From Bowmanella denitrificans (GTDB lineage: Bacteria > Pseudomonadota > Gammaproteobacteria > Enterobacterales > Alteromonadaceae): a DNA stretch of 64,000 nucleotides. The translations under genes were made by a program, and so were the position numbers. Positions within the stretch are counted from its first letter, which is position 1. Each line of letters begins with the position of its first letter. The stretch lies in the NCBI RefSeq assembly GCF_039522935.1, contig NZ_BAAAEI010000028.1, positions 1 to 64,000 of the forward strand. The letters are read 5' to 3'. Below are positions 61,321 through 64,000 of this stretch, in pieces. The notes beneath the pieces are model-generated. The model was not told where the DNA came from. It saw nothing but the letters and a program-made list of their open reading frames with translations, and made no database searches.

Positions 61321-62034
61321 TCAGTTCAGGTATGCCTGAGGACGGCTGAAATAAAAACCCTGCCCATAACGAATGCCTAGCCCTTGTACCGCTTCCAGAG
61401 CGGTTTTGTCCTCAATATGCTCGGCAATCACTGCAACACCCCGCTGCTCAGCCAATTCATTCAGGTAGCCAACGAAATCCATTGCTTCCTGATGCTTAAC
61501 CATCTGCTTGATAAGGGCACCATCCACTTTGACCCCATCAATGGGCAAATCGAGAATACTGGTGATATTGCTGGATATAGCCCCGAAATGGTCGACAAAT
61601 AAACGCACATTCAAGGTTTTGCAAATAGCCAGAAAAGACAAAAAGTCATCCCGGAAATCAAAGGCCGTAGAGGCCATCAACTCCAGAGTTACACGGCTGG
61701 GATCCGGATAATCATCCAGAAATTCAGCCAGAAACTTGGCAAAACCCGGTTCGATAATATCCTGCTGACTGATATTGATACTAAATGCCATATTGTTGTT
61801 ACGAAAGTAGCTGGCGCAGCGATAAAAAATACGCTGGCTCAGTTCCCCAAAACACTGGTGCCGCTCCACCAGATACAGGAATTCGCTGGGTAGGAAGGTG
61901 CGCTCATCATCGGTGACCAACCTTGCCAGGCATTCGTAACTCCACACCGCATGGTGCTGTAAGTCCATAATGGGCTGGAAATACGGCACGATGCGCTCAA
62001 TATCAAATAATCCGGCTATCTCTTTAATTCGCAT
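61321..62034 (-). CDS. EAL-domain protein with degenerate active site
   Basis: A 237-residue stand-alone EAL domain. Substitutions are clear: the EAL motif itself is ECL (SYECLARL), and the catalytic DDFG is DHFG (FVDHFGAISSN). Other conserved parts remain (PYFQPIMDL, LELMAST, AEHIED, GQGFYFSRP). With the second Asp replaced, cyclic di-GMP hydrolysis is doubtful; it may bind the nucleotide or act through protein contacts. Start: the ATG at 62034 fits the fold, while upstream starts would run into the divergent panP gene. Confidence 0.88.
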   Translation of the reverse strand: MRIKEIAGLFDIERIVPYFQPIMDLQHHAVWSYECLARLVTDDERTFLPSEFLYLVERHQCFGELSQRIFYRCASYFRNNNMAFSINISQQDIIEPGFAKFLAEFLDDYPDPSRVTLELMASTAFDFRDDFLSFLAICKTLNVRLFVDHFGAISSNITSILDLPIDGVKVDGALIKQMVKHQEAMDFVGYLNELAEQRGVAVIAEHIEDKTALEAVQGLGIRYGQGFYFSRPQAYLN

Positions 62035-62175
62035 GCAATTGTTCTTCTCAGTGCGCTTGTCTGAATATAGCAGTGACCGCTTAGGTTGTAACCGATTTAT
62101 CATACACAGGAAGTCTGGCGGGTGACGAAGCAGCGGAAAAGAGGTAAAGTCCGCCACCGGACGGTTCAATTGAGA

Positions 62176-63795
62176 ATGTCAGTGACAAATGCCCAAGCCA
62201 GTCTGGCTCATCTGTATCGCGTATTTACCAAGCCGGAAGGCCAGGACTCAAAGCTGGCGCAAATTGAACAGCACCTGTCCGACAATCTTGCCGATTTTTT
62301 ATCCCGTCATGTAGTCGCCAGCCCCCGCTCACTGGAAGATATTGAGCAGGACTTCAGTGAGTCGCTCCTGCCCGAGCAACCGCAGTTTGTATCTGAACAT
62401 GCCCAGCAACTGCTGGATAAACTGGTAGCACATTCGGTAAACACCTATTCACCGCGTTTTATCGGCCATATGACCTCGGCCCTGCCTTATTTTCACCTGA
62501 CCTTGTCCAAGTTGTTGGTCGGGCTGAATCAGAATTTGGTGAAGATTGAAACCTCCAAGGCGTTTACCCCTTTGGAACGTCAGGTGCTGGGCATGATTCA
62601 CCGTTTAATCTTTAATCATGAGCCGGACTTCTATCAGCAGTTTCTGCACAACGCCGGCCATAGCCTTGGCAGTTTTTGCAGCGGCGGCACCATCGCCAAT
62701 ATCACCGCACTTTGGGTTGCCCGCAATCGCCTGCTGAAAGCCAGGGGCACATTTCGCGGTATTAGTCAGGACGGCCTGCTTGTCGGAATGCAGGAATATG
62801 GCTACAACAGCTTATCCGTCATCACCTCCAGGCGAGGCCACTACTCCTTAGGTAAGGCAGTGGATGTATTGGGCTTAGGTCGCAATAGCCTGATCGCCCT
62901 ACCCTGCCCTGATCAGACTCTGGACCCGGCTCTGGTCCTGAAAGAAGGTATCGCCATACAAGCACAGGGTGGCAAGGTATTAGCAATTACCGCTATCGCC
63001 GGCACAACCGAAACCGGCCATATTGATCCCCTGGATGAACTGGCCGATGTGGCTGAAGAGCTGGGCTGTCATTTACATGTAGATGCAGCCTGGGGCGGTG
63101 CAACGCTTTTTTCCCGGCGTCACGGCAAACTGCTCAAAGGCATAGCACGAGCCGATTCGGTGACCCTGGATGCCCATAAGCAAATGTATGTCCCCATGGG
63201 CGCGGGCATGGTGTTGTTTAAAGACCCTGACGCAGGCAATCAGGTGCGCCACCATGCCCAGTATATTCTGCGCCATGGCTCAAAAGACCTGGGAGCCACC
63301 AGCCTGGAAGGCTCGCGAAATGGTATGGCGATGATGCTGTACGCTTCCTTGCATATTCTTGGGCGCAGTGGCTACGAGCTGCTGATTGACCAAAGTCTGG
63401 AAAAAGCTCAGCGATTTGCAGATATGATTGAAAAACATGGCAATTTTCAGCTCACAACGGCACCGGTACTGTGCCTGCTGACATACCGTTTAGTACCGCA
63501 GGTTGTGCAGGACAAACTACAGGCCAATCCGGATCTGGCAGCCAGCATAAACCCGCTACTTGATGAATTAACGGTTGCCATTCAAAAACACCAAAGAGAA
63601 TCCGGGCATTCCTTTGTGTCCAGAACCAGGCTGGAGATCCAGGCCTATCCTCAACAGGCTATCAATGTATTTCGCGTAGTGCTGGCCAATCCCCTGACCA
63701 GTGACGAAGATTTAGCTGAAATTCTGGCTGAGCAGAATCGTCTGGCAGAAACCTTGCCTCAATATCAGCAAGTTATCCTTGCCTGTGGCAGATAA
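62176..63795 (+). CDS. panP: Pyridoxal-dependent aspartate 1-decarboxylase PanP
   Basis: A 539-residue group II PLP decarboxylase related to glutamate decarboxylase; the PanP members supply beta-alanine for pantothenate in bacteria without PanD. Markers are FIGHMTSALPYF, NLVKIETSKAFTPLERQVLGM, FCSGGTIANITALWVARN, HVDAAWGG and the PLP lysine in TLDAHKQMYVPMG. The start is uncertain: a GTG at 62122 has AGGAAG 8 bases upstream, whereas the ATG at 62176 matches the family N-terminus but has only a weak site. Substrate specificity is inferred from the family. Confidence 0.88.
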   Translation: MSVTNAQASLAHLYRVFTKPEGQDSKLAQIEQHLSDNLADFLSRHVVASPRSLEDIEQDFSESLLPEQPQFVSEHAQQLLDKLVAHSVNTYSPRFIGHMTSALPYFHLTLSKLLVGLNQNLVKIETSKAFTPLERQVLGMIHRLIFNHEPDFYQQFLHNAGHSLGSFCSGGTIANITALWVARNRLLKARGTFRGISQDGLLVGMQEYGYNSLSVITSRRGHYSLGKAVDVLGLGRNSLIALPCPDQTLDPALVLKEGIAIQAQGGKVLAITAIAGTTETGHIDPLDELADVAEELGCHLHVDAAWGGATLFSRRHGKLLKGIARADSVTLDAHKQMYVPMGAGMVLFKDPDAGNQVRHHAQYILRHGSKDLGATSLEGSRNGMAMMLYASLHILGRSGYELLIDQSLEKAQRFADMIEKHGNFQLTTAPVLCLLTYRLVPQVVQDKLQANPDLAASINPLLDELTVAIQKHQRESGHSFVSRTRLEIQAYPQQAINVFRVVLANPLTSDEDLAEILAEQNRLAETLPQYQQVILACGR

Positions 63796-63797
63796 GA

Positions 63798-64000
63798 CTA
63801 TTCCTTTTTAGGGCAGTCATCTACCACTTTACGCAATGCTTTTTCGACTTCAGGCAGCAGGCCAGCATAACGACTGTGAAGATAGTGGTATACCTTATCA
63901 CTGTAAATCGCTGGTAGGGATATTTGCAGCTCTGCGGCATCAATCATTTGAATGTTTTGGTAAGACAATGCCAACACTGCATATTTAAGACGTTTCAGTT
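63798..64000 (-). CDS. C-terminal end of a probable periplasmic solute-binding protein (partial)
   Basis: The last 67 codons of a minus-strand gene that runs off the right edge, ending at a TAG 2 bases from the panP stop. The visible end (LKYAVLALSYQNIQM...KVYHYLHSRYAGLLPEVEKALRKVVDDC) resembles the C-terminus of SBP_bac_3-type solute-binding proteins of Alteromonadales, with the typical YLHxRYAxLLPxVExALR pattern. The family is a guess until the rest is seen; the frame itself is open to the end of the window. Confidence 0.6.
   Translation of the reverse strand, partial: LKRLKYAVLALSYQNIQMIDAAELQISLPAIYSDKVYHYLHSRYAGLLPEVEKALRKVVDDCPKKE

Noticed and set aside
1..64000. tRNA genes, CRISPR arrays, prophage, insertion sequences and an origin of replication
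   Set aside because: No tRNA cloverleaf with CCA-proximal motifs, no spaced repeats, no transposase or integrase and no DnaA-box cluster were noticed by eye. A tRNAscan or CRISPR search could overturn this.

Overview
The window looks like part of the chromosome of a marine or aquatic gammaproteobacterium of the Alteromonadales, close to Alteromonas, Bowmanella, Lacimicrobium or Aliiglaciecola. The support is E. coli-like ribosomal proteins and RpoA, a MotX protein of the sodium-driven polar flagellar motor beside rnr-rlmB, a PanP-type decarboxylase, two TonB-dependent receptors and many signalling proteins. The genus is inferred, not proven. I see no insertion sequence, prophage, CRISPR array, tRNA or rRNA gene inside the window. 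The left edge carries two tandem promoters of the type that drive rRNA operons, reading out of the window.

Layout. 1-341: two rrn-type promoters on the minus strand. 342-1097: a secreted protein built from about 15-residue helical repeats. 1154-9612 (minus): the complete spc and alpha ribosomal operons (rplN to rplQ, with secY, rpmJ and rpoA). The S10 operon that usually precedes rplN is absent; the position is taken by a DUF4397-type lipoprotein gene with a triple CpxR-like box. 11531-19786 (minus): M1 aminopeptidase, rlmB, rnr, motX, a PatB-type C-S lyase and a CheY-like protein. 19946-24598: small membrane proteins, a DUF2884 protein behind a sigma-54 promoter with two PspF-like sites, an NAD(P)-binding protein, an NSS transporter and an SDR. 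24734-32015: msrA, then a two-component system in one operon with two spondin-domain proteins, then a propeller-GGDEF diguanylate cyclase. 32104-34689: cnoX and purEK. 35008-41602: nhaA, a short BCCT-like transporter, betI, a TonB receptor and a PhoD-like phosphatase, with two BetI-like operators between betI and the receptor. 41599-48695: a giant hybrid histidine kinase, a YadGH-type ABC exporter and a TrmB-like methyltransferase.

The most notable part is 48700-59677. It encodes an enolase-superfamily epimerase (DgcA-type), a penicillin-binding-like serine hydrolase, an M19 dipeptidase homologue, a prolyl-aminopeptidase-like hydrolase, a GntR/FCD regulator, a YkvI-type transporter, a DUF1611 protein (DgcN-type) and a TonB receptor. 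Three near-identical operator-promoter modules (CAGCC, 14 bases, GGCTG, with flanking TTGTA) lie in front of the three minus-strand transcription units. I read this as one regulon for uptake and breakdown of D-glutamate-containing peptides, such as peptidoglycan fragments, with D-glutamate handled by acetylation and racemisation.

The right end (60042-64000) carries a GNAT acetyltransferase, an IYD-like nitroreductase, an EAL protein with a substituted catalytic motif, panP and the 3' end of a probable periplasmic solute-binding protein. Several starts were moved inward from the longest open frame, using ribosome binding sites and family alignment from memory.
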